From: Candidatus Lachnocurva vaginae
GTDB taxonomy: Bacteria; Bacillota; Clostridia; Lachnospirales; Lachnospiraceae
Direction of reading: 5' to 3'
NCBI GenBank assembly: GCA_011082265.1
Contig: CP049781.1
Span: forward strand, 1,493,501 to 1,557,500
Length of the DNA stretch: 64,000 nt
This document shows positions 41,803-51,323 of the stretch, piece by piece. Under the pieces are notes generated by a model, which searched no databases, was not told the origin of the DNA, and was given only the letters and a program-made list of their open reading frames with translations. The stretch's first letter is position 1, and each line of letters begins with the position of its first letter. The position numbers were made by a program, and so were the translations under genes.

Positions 41803-42924
41803 ATGTTTGATAAGATTGCACTTCATTCTACATTAAAAAATAATGTAACTTGTGTTTCAAATGATTTTATAGATATTCTTATGCCGGAATCCGGAGGGGA
41901 ATTTGTAAAAACATATCTTTATCTTTTAAGGTCCTTAAATAAGGACTGTTCTTTTTCCGTGCAAAAAGCTGCAGAAGCACTTCATCATACCGAAGCTGAT
42001 ATTAAACATGCACTTTCTTACTGGAGAGATAAAGGGCTTTTAAATATAGACTATGATGAAGATAACAACATAAGAAGTATCTACATTTGTGATGCAAACG
42101 ATTTTCATAAGCAGGATGAAAAAAGCAATTTTTCTTTTAATGTTATAGACAATAATAATTGTACGAAAAATAGCAATTTAAACTCTGTAAATATTTTAGG
42201 TACATACCAAAATAATAAAACTGAAAATTTAAAAAATGTGATTAATTCAGACTTTAGTAAAATTTGTTCAATTGATAAAAGCTCTTTAAAGCTTAATGAT
42301 GAAGATTTATCTGAAATTTACAGTTTTGCAGAAGCTTATAAAAGGCAGCCTTTGTCAAGTAATGAACAACAATTTATCATGAATTGGAGTAGTGACCTTT
42401 CTTTTTCTGCATCTCTTATTAAATATTTAATTGATGTCTGTGTAAATGAAGGTCATATGAGTTTTTACTATATGAATAAAGTAGCACTCGATTGGAAAGA
42501 TAAAGGCATAACTACAAAGGAAGAAGCTGAGCGTCAAAATAATATTCATTCAAAGGCATATTATGCAATCTTAAAAGCATTTGGTATCACCGGTCGCTCG
42601 CTTAATACAAAAGAAGAAGAATTCCTTAATAAATGGATTTCCTCTTTTAAATTTTCAGATGAATTAATAAAAGAGGCTTGCAGTAGAACCGTTTTAAACA
42701 TCGGTAAGATAAGCTTTTCTTATGCCGACAAAATTTTAAGTGATTGGAATATGAAAAATATACGTTCTATTTCTGATGTCAAAAAACACGATGCTTTGTC
42801 AAAAGGAGTAAATAATTCCAATAAAAATATAAAAGTAATGAAAAAAGTCGGTAATTTTAATAATTTTGAGCAACGAACCAATAATTTAACAGCTTTAGAA
42901 TTAGAAAGGAAATTACTTAAGTAA
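41803..42924 (+). CDS. DnaD-like replication initiation protein
   Basis: Primosomal remodelling protein of the DnaD/DnaB group that helps load the replicative helicase. The 373 residues have an N-terminal winged-helix-like part (FSVQKAAEALHHTEADIKHAL, near residues 50-70) and two copies of the C-terminal DnaD domain, each ending in the family signature: FYYMNKVALDWKDKGI (about 224-239) and FSYADKILSDWNMKNI (about 305-320). The linker (about 105-165) is Asn-rich. AAGGAG precedes the ATG. It overlaps the next gene as TAATG, so loader and remodeller are coupled. Confidence 0.87.
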   Translation: MFDKIALHSTLKNNVTCVSNDFIDILMPESGGEFVKTYLYLLRSLNKDCSFSVQKAAEALHHTEADIKHALSYWRDKGLLNIDYDEDNNIRSIYICDANDFHKQDEKSNFSFNVIDNNNCTKNSNLNSVNILGTYQNNKTENLKNVINSDFSKICSIDKSSLKLNDEDLSEIYSFAEAYKRQPLSSNEQQFIMNWSSDLSFSASLIKYLIDVCVNEGHMSFYYMNKVALDWKDKGITTKEEAERQNNIHSKAYYAILKAFGITGRSLNTKEEEFLNKWISSFKFSDELIKEACSRTVLNIGKISFSYADKILSDWNMKNIRSISDVKKHDALSKGVNNSNKNIKVMKKVGNFNNFEQRTNNLTALELERKLLK

Positions 42925-43913
42925 TGTTTCTTACTGATCAGCAATACGATGATATTATTCGTTCATACTTCAGAATACAATCAGAAAATAGAAGTATTTT
43001 TAGGGAAAATTATGATAATGCATATAATAAAATTCCCGATTTAAAGAAAATTGACGATGAAATAACTACTTTGTATTCCGATGCGGCTTTTGAAAAAATT
43101 GATAATAACAATTTTGATATTTCAAATATTGAAAAAAAAGTTAAAGAGCTTCGTAAAAAACAGGAAAATCTTCTTTTAGAAAATGGCTTTCCTAAAAATC
43201 AACTTATGCCTATTTATACCTGCAACGACTGTAAAGATACCGGTTTTATTAAAAATAAAAGATGTCACTGCCTTGAAAAGAAAATTTTAGATGCAATATT
43301 AAAGCAATCCGGACTTACAGAAGAGCTTAAAAATTATGATTTTAAAAAATTTTCTCTTTCATACTATAGCCCTACGGTAATAGATACAGCTTCAAATAAA
43401 ACCGAATTAGAACTTGCAAAAAAAGCAATTTCCGGTTCAAAACTTTTTATAAAAAATTTAACTAAAAATTTACCTGTACATTCTCTTCTTTTTTATGGAA
43501 ATCCGGGAGTAGGTAAAACTTTTCTTTTGAATTGTATTGCAAATGAGCTTATGCAAAAAGGTATTTTTGTTGTATACTTTACTGCAGGAAGATTTTTTGA
43601 TGAAATTCGTAAAAGTCAATTAGCTTCAACTAATTCTTTTAATAGTTTATGTGAAGAAAAAATTTTAAATTCAGACGTTCTTATACTTGATGATTTAGGT
43701 ACCGAAAATATTACGGATTTTTCTCGTTCCCAATTATTTTCATTTTTAAATGAACAATTAGGGAGGAATAAGCCTGTACTTATTTCAACTAACTTAAATC
43801 CTTGGGACATAAGCGAATTATATTCGGAACGCATCTTTTCAAGAATTGCCGGAAATTTTGAATTACTTAAACTATGCGGAGACGATATTCGCCTCAGCAA
43901 AAAAAGCATTTAA
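42924..43913 (+). CDS. DnaI/DnaC-like helicase loader ATPase
   Basis: AAA+ ATPase expected to place the DnaB-type helicase on DNA. The 329 residues begin with a helical segment. A zinc-type cysteine set (CNDCKDTGF followed by CHC) at about 99-116 resembles the DnaI N-terminal domain. Walker A GNPGVGKTF is at about 192-200, Walker B LILDDLGTE, and sensor 1 ISTNLN. Translation starts inside the stop of the dnaD-like gene. No other replication gene is in the window, so this pair is the helicase-loading module. Confidence 0.88.
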   Translation: MFLTDQQYDDIIRSYFRIQSENRSIFRENYDNAYNKIPDLKKIDDEITTLYSDAAFEKIDNNNFDISNIEKKVKELRKKQENLLLENGFPKNQLMPIYTCNDCKDTGFIKNKRCHCLEKKILDAILKQSGLTEELKNYDFKKFSLSYYSPTVIDTASNKTELELAKKAISGSKLFIKNLTKNLPVHSLLFYGNPGVGKTFLLNCIANELMQKGIFVVYFTAGRFFDEIRKSQLASTNSFNSLCEEKILNSDVLILDDLGTENITDFSRSQLFSFLNEQLGRNKPVLISTNLNPWDISELYSERIFSRIAGNFELLKLCGDDIRLSKKSI

Positions 43914-43949
43914 ACACATTAATTTATATCATAGGAAGGAATCAATATA

Positions 43950-45131
43950 ATGTCTACTTCAGACGAGCTAACCTGCTCAAAACCTATTGCACCACTTGGC
44001 TTAGTTCCTCTTAAAAGCTGTATCAATTTAGGAAAACAAGCCAATGATTACTTACTTAGTTGGAGAAAACAAAGAGAAGAGGATTGCGAAGTCGACAGTG
44101 CAAACTCTTCTTATAAGAACAACTCTTTTATTATAAAATCTATTGCTCCACGTTTCGGATCAGGTGAAGCAAAAGGTGTAATTCAGCAATCTATAAGAGG
44201 TATGGATCTTTATTTTATGGTTGATGTAATGAATTACAGTCTTACATATTCTGTGTGCGGAATTACAAATCACTACTCACCTGATGATCACTTTGGAGAT
44301 TTAAAAAGAATTATCGCTGCTACAAATGGAAAAGCTAAAAGAGTAAATGTTATTCTACCATTCTTATATGAGAGCAGACAGCATAGAAGAAGCGGAAGAG
44401 AATCGCTTGACTGTGCTCTGGCACTTCAAGATCTTGTAAATATGGGAGTAGATAACATCATAACTTTTGATGCTCATGATCCCAGAGTTCAAAATGCAAT
44501 ACCTCTGCACGGGTTTGAATCTGTTCCCGCTTCATATCAATTTATTAAAAATATTTTAAGCAATGTTCCCGATATTCAAATAGACAATAATAATCTTATG
44601 ATTATCAGTCCTGACGAAGGTGGTACGAAACGTGCTGTATATATGGCTTCAGTTCTTGGAGTTGATATGGGAATGTTCTACAAGAGAAGAGATTATTCAA
44701 AAGTAGTTAAAGGTAGAAATCCGATTGTTGCTCACGAATTTTTAGGTGCTTCGGTTGAAGGTAAGGATGTCTTTATAATTGATGATATGATATCTTCCGG
44801 AGAATCTATGATTGACGTTGCAACAGAACTTAAGAAAAGAAATGCTAAAAGAATTTTTGTTATTTCTACATTCGGTTTATTTACAAATGGTCTTGATGTT
44901 TTCGATAATGCAGTTGAAAAAGGTATCATTTATAAAGTTGTAACTACAAACCTTTGCTATCAGACACCTGAGCTTTTATCAAGAGATTATTATATAAATT
45001 GTGATATGAGTAAATATATTGCTTATATAATAGATACACTTAACCACGATGCATCTATGAGTAAACTTTTGGATCCGTATGACAGGATTTCCGCTGTTGT
45101 AGAGGATTACAAAAAAGCTCAGAAATTATAA
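43950..45131 (+). CDS. prs: Ribose-phosphate pyrophosphokinase, long form
   Basis: Makes PRPP for nucleotide, His and Trp synthesis. The 393 residues exceed the usual 310-320 by an N-terminal part of about 60 residues. It carries FLYESRQHRRSGRESLDCALALQD-type metal and ATP contacts (about 131-150), DAHDPR, SPDEGGTKRA and the PRPP loop FIIDDMISSGESM. Sequence is divergent from classic Prs, as in other Clostridia with this long form. AGGAAGG precedes the ATG. A strong terminator follows. Confidence 0.85.
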   Translation: MSTSDELTCSKPIAPLGLVPLKSCINLGKQANDYLLSWRKQREEDCEVDSANSSYKNNSFIIKSIAPRFGSGEAKGVIQQSIRGMDLYFMVDVMNYSLTYSVCGITNHYSPDDHFGDLKRIIAATNGKAKRVNVILPFLYESRQHRRSGRESLDCALALQDLVNMGVDNIITFDAHDPRVQNAIPLHGFESVPASYQFIKNILSNVPDIQIDNNNLMIISPDEGGTKRAVYMASVLGVDMGMFYKRRDYSKVVKGRNPIVAHEFLGASVEGKDVFIIDDMISSGESMIDVATELKKRNAKRIFVISTFGLFTNGLDVFDNAVEKGIIYKVVTTNLCYQTPELLSRDYYINCDMSKYIAYIIDTLNHDASMSKLLDPYDRISAVVEDYKKAQKL

Positions 45132-45164
45132 TAAAAATTAATTAAAACATAATGTAGATTTATA

Positions 45165-45204
45165 AAAAAGCTGTCACATCATCATTTCTTGTGGCAGCTT
45201 TTTT
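45165..45204 (+). terminator. Intrinsic terminator after prs
   Basis: GCTGTCACA (45170-45178) pairs with TGTGGCAGC (45190-45198), with a T-G pair that exists only on the plus strand, followed by T6. Confidence 0.9.
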
Positions 45205-45231
45205 ACATAAGTTTATTTATCTCATACTTTT

Positions 45232-47631
45232 CTAATTTTTATTCATATATGTAATAAATCGATTTCCGCTATTTTTACATTGCTTATTAAAAGGCCCTTG
45301 CATTATAGTTTCATAAATTCCCTTTGACGGGTTATAAACATAAACTCCTATACTGCTATATCCTACTATAAGATATTCTCCTGAATCAAGTTTTACATAA
45401 ACAGGGTTTCCTTCATTTATGAAATAAAATGTTTGTGTTAAATTTATACCGTTAAGGTCAAAATATTCCTTATTTTTGTCTTTCTTATCTCTTATTTCAA
45501 TAAGATTCTTTTGATTTATATTCTTAATCTTCTTATAATCCTTCTTTGAACTACTCCATACAATTTTTTTATCATTTATAATCGTACTTCTATCAGCTTC
45601 AGTTGAAAGCAAAGCATCACTTAAAGATCCATATTCACTTAAAATATTTTGCCCCTTAACTATATAGTATCTCTTATTAATTTTAGGTGTTGGGAGCATG
45701 ATTGCTTTCTTATCGTCTATCATCTTTATTACTGAAACATATGGTTTCTTCTTTTGAACAGCTTTTTTATTCATTATAAGCCTTGTTACTTCACCTTTAG
45801 TAGAATCGTCTCCTGTCTTTATATAAACTTTCTTTTCATTATCTTCAAAATTATTTTTAATAATATCTTCCGGAGCATTTACATAAGTACCTCCCTGTTT
45901 TATAACTCGTCTTATATATAACGTTCCTTCTCCTCTATCAACCCTTGAAACAAAGTATCCATCCTGCTTATATTCTTTTATTATAGACGATGTATCCTTT
46001 GTCATATCAGAAATAACAATATTATCCATAGGATCTATCTTATTACCATTTTCGTCGTATCCTATTTCTCCTGTTATTTCTCCATAAATAAGATCATTTC
46101 CTACATATAAAAGCGGTTTAATCTTCTTTTTATTTTTTGATTTTATCTTAAATACTTTTTCATTTTCAAGGTCTATTGTATAAATTATATCCGAAGGCTC
46201 ATCCTTTTTAGTCCAAGAAATAAATCTACTATTTGCAGACTCCTGATACTGCGTTTCTTTTAAGCCCTTAAGTACCTTTTCAACACGATTCTTTGAATAA
46301 TTTATTCGATACAAAGTTCCTCCGGACATAATATTGAAATTACCATTCCCTGATCGATAAAGAGTGCTTCCATATTCGCTCTTTAAGAAGTCAAACTGCA
46401 TATCGGATTTAACAAAACTTTCTTCCCTAGTTTCTTTTTTCGTGCTGTCATATTTATATAAAGCAATTCCAGAGCTTCCCTCGTGCATTCCACTTCCCAT
46501 ATAACCATAAACGGAAAAGCTTAATGTTCCTCCTTCATCCATACCTAAAAGTCTTATTTCATACTCATCTGACAAATCTTTATTGTCATCTTTAAAGAAA
46601 TCGAATACCTTAACAATTTCTCCATTTGTGGAATTATACTGAAAAACTTTTCCATCATTTATAAATGAAACTATGTTCCCCATTTCATTTGAAATAAATT
46701 TCATATTATGATTTTTTATGATTCCAAAATTGATGCCTTTTTGAGTTTCATTTAAAGAAGCTTCTTTAACTACCTGTTCTACTATTCTTCTATAATCCAA
46801 AAGATATAAATTGTCTGAGTTCTTCACTTTCATATATTCTTTTACTCTATATCTATTTTTCCCGTCCGTTACTAAATAGTTATATGTAATAGATGCATTG
46901 TCATATAGATATTCATTGATAGTAACCTTAGGTTTATTTTCTTCTTTTACTTGCATAGCTCCCCACATAATTTGAGACATTGATGAATGAATATCTACAT
47001 TTGATAAATCATTTGAAAAATGATCTTTTGAAGGCTCCATTGTAGAAAGGTTATTTATATCTTTCGCTAAAACAGCTTTATGAATACCTTCTGCAAAATC
47101 AAGACATTTCTTCATCTTTTTATCATTTATCTTATTTATTTTTGCATAATATCGTAACTTTTTTTTATCATAATCTGCTTTTATCTTTAAATTGTAAATT
47201 TTATTATTTTCAATTTTCTTTTCATTCAAAGGAAAGCTTAATTCTCTTGTATAAGAATCATAGTTTAAATCTCCACTCTCTATTTTTTTATCGCTATCCG
47301 TTGTAATTTCATATTTTATATTTGAAAGTCCTTTTTCACTTTTTCCCACTTTAAATTTTATCTCGTGCGAATATATAGGAATCATTGAGAAATGTGACTT
47401 TCCTACATGAATATCCTCTGTATACGCTCTTATATCGTTATACTCTTTTCCATCTATAAGGTAAGATATATCCGGCAATTTATCCAACATTTCCGTAGTT
47501 TTCGCCATCTTTATTTCAAAATTTAGTGCGATTTCAAAAAGGACAAGAGATACCCAAAATATAACTGCCAGGATAATAATTCTCTTTTTAATTTTAACTT
47601 TCTTTTCTATATTTCTGAATCTAAGTGCCAT
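45232..47631 (-). CDS. Unrecognised membrane-anchored extracytoplasmic protein
   Basis: I do not recognise a family with confidence. The 799 residues begin with a basic tail, one membrane segment (about 18-36, IIILAVIFWVSLVLFEIAL) and a large outside part. Residues about 50-180 are beta-rich (PDISYLIDGKEYNDIRAY). From about 290 the sequence alternates short strands with Gly and Asp turns in repeated blades, resembling a beta-propeller (for example NSTNGEIVKVFDFF, then KYDSTKKETREESF, then YTIDLENEKVFKI). No catalytic motif or sorting signal is seen. It is divergent from the LtaS-like gene and shares with it a gap holding a 16-bp tandem repeat, so a shared envelope function is likely but unproven. 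Confidence 0.7.
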   Translation of the reverse strand: MALRFRNIEKKVKIKKRIIILAVIFWVSLVLFEIALNFEIKMAKTTEMLDKLPDISYLIDGKEYNDIRAYTEDIHVGKSHFSMIPIYSHEIKFKVGKSEKGLSNIKYEITTDSDKKIESGDLNYDSYTRELSFPLNEKKIENNKIYNLKIKADYDKKKLRYYAKINKINDKKMKKCLDFAEGIHKAVLAKDINNLSTMEPSKDHFSNDLSNVDIHSSMSQIMWGAMQVKEENKPKVTINEYLYDNASITYNYLVTDGKNRYRVKEYMKVKNSDNLYLLDYRRIVEQVVKEASLNETQKGINFGIIKNHNMKFISNEMGNIVSFINDGKVFQYNSTNGEIVKVFDFFKDDNKDLSDEYEIRLLGMDEGGTLSFSVYGYMGSGMHEGSSGIALYKYDSTKKETREESFVKSDMQFDFLKSEYGSTLYRSGNGNFNIMSGGTLYRINYSKNRVEKVLKGLKETQYQESANSRFISWTKKDEPSDIIYTIDLENEKVFKIKSKNKKKIKPLLYVGNDLIYGEITGEIGYDENGNKIDPMDNIVISDMTKDTSSIIKEYKQDGYFVSRVDRGEGTLYIRRVIKQGGTYVNAPEDIIKNNFEDNEKKVYIKTGDDSTKGEVTRLIMNKKAVQKKKPYVSVIKMIDDKKAIMLPTPKINKRYYIVKGQNILSEYGSLSDALLSTEADRSTIINDKKIVWSSSKKDYKKIKNINQKNLIEIRDKKDKNKEYFDLNGINLTQTFYFINEGNPVYVKLDSGEYLIVGYSSIGVYVYNPSKGIYETIMQGPFNKQCKNSGNRFITYMNKN

Positions 47632-47643
47632 ATATTTTTCCTA

Positions 47644-47675
47644 TATAATAATTGATAACTATAATAATTGATAAC
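47644..47675. repeat. 16-bp perfect tandem repeat in a divergent promoter region
   Basis: TATAATAATTGATAAC occurs twice in tandem (47644-47659 and 47660-47675), between the divergent 799-residue gene and the LtaS-like gene. It could be a paired operator or a chance duplication. Confidence 0.85.
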
Positions 47676-47688
47676 AACTTACTCATAT

Positions 47689-47717
47689 TTGCACATAACA
47701 TTTTATCGTGTTATAAT
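47689..47717 (+). promoter_or_regulatory. Sigma-A type promoter of the LtaS-like gene
   Basis: -35 TTGCAC (47689-47694), a 17-bp spacer and -10 TATAAT (47712-47717), 56 bp before the ATG. The 16-bp tandem repeat lies just upstream of the -35. Confidence 0.8.
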
Positions 47718-47773
47718 GTCAGTTTGTATTATAACTGATTCACATATATTAGGCAATTTTGCCGAGGTAATTT

Positions 47774-50014
47774 ATGAAAATAAAAGAGAAATTTAAAACA
47801 TTTTTTTCTAAACTAAAAGACATTTTAATAAAACTCTATGAAAAAATATTGGAGATAAAAAAAAGAAGAGAAAGTAAACCTAAAAGCAAATTTGCAATAT
47901 TCATGGAAAAATATCATAACTTCTTTGAAAAGTATGCAATTTTTCTTCATATAGTCATTGCTCTTTTCCTTTGTTTTTTACTTGAACTTATGGCGAGACA
48001 TTCATTTATTAAAACATTTATTTTTGTAAGAGATCATACGATTCCTTATTTATATAACGCTTTTATAATATATGTATTTTTATCACTTTGTTTTATCACA
48101 AAAAGACGTTCTTTTGTAAGAATTTTTGTCATCGGTATTTTTTTTATCTTAGGACTTATTAATGGCATCCTTTTATTACAGCGTGTGTCGCCATTCGGTT
48201 TTACAGATCTTTATATGATTACAGACCTTCTTACAATGCAGGATACTAAATATTTTTCTCTAACTCAGGAGATAATGACTATAACCGGCTTTGCGTTATT
48301 TTTTGTATTCCTTGTCATTTTATTTATTAAGGGGCATAAATACAAAACGAAAACATCTCTTCGAATGAAACTCGTTTTTCCTATTATAATGTTCATAAGC
48401 CTTCCGCTGCTTACACTCTTTCTTCAAAGAACAAATAAACTTGCAGCATACTTCGGGAATTTAGCACAAGGATACAGCGACTATGGTTATTTGTACGGAT
48501 TCTCTTCATCGGTTGTAGACATTGGTATGAAAAAACCGCTTAATTATAGCGAACATACTATAAATAGAATTATGAAGTCTGATGATAAAGAAGTAGGAAA
48601 TACTACTTTAACTCAGAAGAAAGCACCAAATATTGTAGTAGTTCTTCTTGAGTCTTACTTCGATCCTTATGACTGTAAGTACCTTAAGTTTTCAAAAGAT
48701 CCTGCACCTTTTTTTCACTATCTTCAGAAGAATTATTCAACCGGACATTTTGTATCTCCCGTTGTAGGTGCCGGAACCTGTAATACTGAATTTGAGGTTT
48801 TAACAGGAATGTCATGCAGATTCTTAGGACCTGGCGAATATCCTCAAAAAACGATTTTAAAAAAAAGGAGCTGTGAAAGTGCAGCAGACGTATTAAAAAG
48901 TCTTAATTATGTTTCTCATGTCGTTCATAATAACGGAGGAAATTTCTATAGTAGGAAAAATGCATTCTCTCAGATGGGCTTTAATACTTTTACTGCAAAG
49001 GAAAATCTTGATATCACAGAATATACGCCGTTAGGGACATGGCCTACCGATCCTATCCTTATAAATGCAACAAAAGATGCTATGGATTCCACAAAGGGAC
49101 AAGATTTTATATATACGATTACAGTCGGTACTCATGGAGCATATCCGACTTATAAAGTGCTTGATAATCCTCCCATTAAGGTTACTGCTGAAGGGAAATC
49201 CGAAGCTGAACGATATGCATGGGAATATTATATCAATCAAATCCACGAGATGGATAAATGGATGAAAGCTTATGTAAAAAGTTTAAGCGAAAGAAAAGAA
49301 GACACCATTTTAATTATGTTCGGTGATCATTTACCTACGATGGGGCTTTTAGACAGCGATATGAAAACGGGTTCTATCTACCACACAAATTACGTAACCT
49401 GGAATAATTTTAATATGCCGAAAAAAGATATGGATTTAGCTGCATATCAGCTGCTCCCGGAATATTTTAACAGACTCGGTATTCATAATGGAACGATATT
49501 TAAATACAATCAACATATGACAAATAACAAGTATGCATATAATTCCATTGCTTACCTTAATGGCCTTGAAAATCTTCAATATGACTTACTTTATGGTAAG
49601 AAATATGCATATAAGGGAAAAGATCTTTTCCCTGCTACAGATATTATTATGGGAATTAAAGATATCGTTATAAATAAGGTCTATACATTCGGAGGAAAGG
49701 TTCACATATATGGTGATAACTTCAATAAATGGAGTTATGTATATGTAAATGATAAGCAGGTTCCTACCCATTATGAAAGCGGACAGGTGCTTACCATTTC
49801 AAAGAAAAAGATTAAAGATAATGATATTATAACTGTATCACAAGTAGGCTCTGGAAGCGATGTATTCAGGACATCAAAGGCTTTTGTCTATTCCGATCCT
49901 CAGGCCAAAATATCTGAAGGAATATTTAATAATAGCTCCGATATAGAAATAGAAAAACCAAAATTAAACCAGCCCGATGAAGATAAGCCTAATGTAAAAG
50001 AAGTTGAGAATTGA
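47774..50014 (+). CDS. LtaS-family sulfatase-like phosphotransferase
   Basis: Membrane enzyme of the lipoteichoic acid synthase / phosphoglycerol transferase family. The 746 residues begin with a basic cytoplasmic tail, about five membrane segments (between 54 and 220) and an outside catalytic domain. Expected active-site residues are present: E293 in LLESYFD, nucleophile T335 in GAGTCNTEF, H454 in VGTHGAY, and D518-H519 in FGDHLPT. A C-terminal beta domain (about 625-706, INKVYTFGGKVHIYGDNF) resembles an IPT/TIG fold and is not in classic LtaS. The acidic tail is disordered. The substrate (glycerol phosphate or another) is not decided by sequence. Confidence 0.87.
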   Translation: MKIKEKFKTFFSKLKDILIKLYEKILEIKKRRESKPKSKFAIFMEKYHNFFEKYAIFLHIVIALFLCFLLELMARHSFIKTFIFVRDHTIPYLYNAFIIYVFLSLCFITKRRSFVRIFVIGIFFILGLINGILLLQRVSPFGFTDLYMITDLLTMQDTKYFSLTQEIMTITGFALFFVFLVILFIKGHKYKTKTSLRMKLVFPIIMFISLPLLTLFLQRTNKLAAYFGNLAQGYSDYGYLYGFSSSVVDIGMKKPLNYSEHTINRIMKSDDKEVGNTTLTQKKAPNIVVVLLESYFDPYDCKYLKFSKDPAPFFHYLQKNYSTGHFVSPVVGAGTCNTEFEVLTGMSCRFLGPGEYPQKTILKKRSCESAADVLKSLNYVSHVVHNNGGNFYSRKNAFSQMGFNTFTAKENLDITEYTPLGTWPTDPILINATKDAMDSTKGQDFIYTITVGTHGAYPTYKVLDNPPIKVTAEGKSEAERYAWEYYINQIHEMDKWMKAYVKSLSERKEDTILIMFGDHLPTMGLLDSDMKTGSIYHTNYVTWNNFNMPKKDMDLAAYQLLPEYFNRLGIHNGTIFKYNQHMTNNKYAYNSIAYLNGLENLQYDLLYGKKYAYKGKDLFPATDIIMGIKDIVINKVYTFGGKVHIYGDNFNKWSYVYVNDKQVPTHYESGQVLTISKKKIKDNDIITVSQVGSGSDVFRTSKAFVYSDPQAKISEGIFNNSSDIEIEKPKLNQPDEDKPNVKEVEN

Positions 50015-50040
50015 AATTAGAATAAATTAGAATAAAAAAT

Positions 50041-50073
50041 AAGGTTTTCTACTTTAAGTAGAAAACCTTTTTT
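50041..50073. terminator. Bidirectional terminator between the LtaS-like and LRR genes
   Basis: AAGGTTTTCTAC (50041-50052) pairs with GTAGAAAACCTT (50058-50069), perfect 12 bp, followed by T tracts. The minus-strand side also serves the convergent LRR gene. Confidence 0.88.
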
Positions 50074-50099
50074 ATGCCTAAAATTATTAATCTATTCTT

Positions 50100-51227
50100 T
50101 TACTTATTTTTTCTATTTTTTATAACATAGCTATATTTACTATGCTTACTTACCAACAATACTCCTACTCCTGCAAATAATACTGCAAGTGCCAAGAAAT
50201 ATCTCGGATCCATAGGTCCCGCTGTCTTAGGAGTTGTATCCTTAGAATGTGTAACTACTCCTCCTGTAGCAATAACCTTTCCCTGTTTATTCGTAATAGT
50301 TCCGTCCGTATGAGTTGTTGTGCCGTCTTTATGAGTTACAGATCCATCAGCATTCTGTATATCTCCCGCTTCAGGAACAATTGTAACACCTCCGTTTGTG
50401 GTATTAGTATTATTAGGATTCGGCACGTTTGGACTGCTTCCATTAGGCTTTTCACCTGTTTGTCCGCCAGTTCCAGTTGTCGAAGGTTCATTCGGATTTG
50501 CTTGTCCTTCCCCCCCACTTGGTTCAAATTCTATACCCTTTTTCATCGCAAAATTCATTGCATAAGATCCGTCAGGTGCTACGATTTTCTTTATATAATT
50601 ATTTATAGGATGCCTCTCATCAAAAGCATTCTCATCAATTTCTAAATCAGAATCCAAAATCTCTAAAGTGTTAATTCCTTTACACCCAAAAAGAGCATGT
50701 GCATTGATTTTTTTAGTACCCTTTTTTACTTTAAACTTTCCTTGAACTTCATGAAGAACAGCAATAAGAGCATTTCCCTTATATAGTCCTTTACCATTAA
50801 TTGAAAAATTTTTATTTCCACTCGCTATTTCTATCGAAGAAAGTCCTTCTACAAACATAATAGGATTTCCTTCTACATTCTCTAACGAACTCGGTAAAAT
50901 AATTTTTCCTATATGAGCATTTCCAAATATCGCTTCTTTAAGACTACTTATTTTAGTTTTTGAAAGATCTAAAGTGCCTATTTCAGGAGGATTAGGCTTA
51001 TCATTGTCACCATCATCAAATGCATTACAACCCGCAATTTCTTTTACAACTGCTGGAACAGTAACATCTCCTCCTTTTCCTTTATAGCTATTAAGCACCC
51101 CATCTTCTATATCCCAGTCCGAATCATCTCCTACTGCATTTAAGTGATTGGAAGCAACTGCCCATATTGCAATTACAAGCGACAAGGCGACCAGCACCCA
51201 TCCGATTTTTGTACCTTTATTTATCAT
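50100..51227 (-). CDS. Small leucine-rich-repeat surface protein with PKTAG-type sorting tail
   Basis: A 375-residue exported protein. The N-terminal membrane or signal segment is at about 8-25. BspA-type leucine-rich repeats (LRR_5) run from about 35 to 235 (for example IGKIILPSSLENVEG and GCKGINTLEILDS). A Pro/Gly/Asn/Thr-rich linker (about 240-325) includes the DGTxTHxDGT stretch common in Clostridia surface proteins. The tail has TPKTAG (332-337), a hydrophobic segment (about 342-361) and a positive end, which is the layout of a sortase signal although LPXTG itself is absent. A class B sortase gene starts 96 bp upstream, so it is the likely substrate. GGGGC precedes the ATG. Confidence 0.82.
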   Translation of the reverse strand: MINKGTKIGWVLVALSLVIAIWAVASNHLNAVGDDSDWDIEDGVLNSYKGKGGDVTVPAVVKEIAGCNAFDDGDNDKPNPPEIGTLDLSKTKISSLKEAIFGNAHIGKIILPSSLENVEGNPIMFVEGLSSIEIASGNKNFSINGKGLYKGNALIAVLHEVQGKFKVKKGTKKINAHALFGCKGINTLEILDSDLEIDENAFDERHPINNYIKKIVAPDGSYAMNFAMKKGIEFEPSGGEGQANPNEPSTTGTGGQTGEKPNGSSPNVPNPNNTNTTNGGVTIVPEAGDIQNADGSVTHKDGTTTHTDGTITNKQGKVIATGGVVTHSKDTTPKTAGPMDPRYFLALAVLFAGVGVLLVSKHSKYSYVIKNRKNK

Positions 51228-51323
51228 TTTTGCCCCTCTTAAATAATAAATCTATTGCATAAAATACTTACAATTCATGACATATTATACACTATTAAAT
51301 ATGAATTTTCTACTAAATTACTA

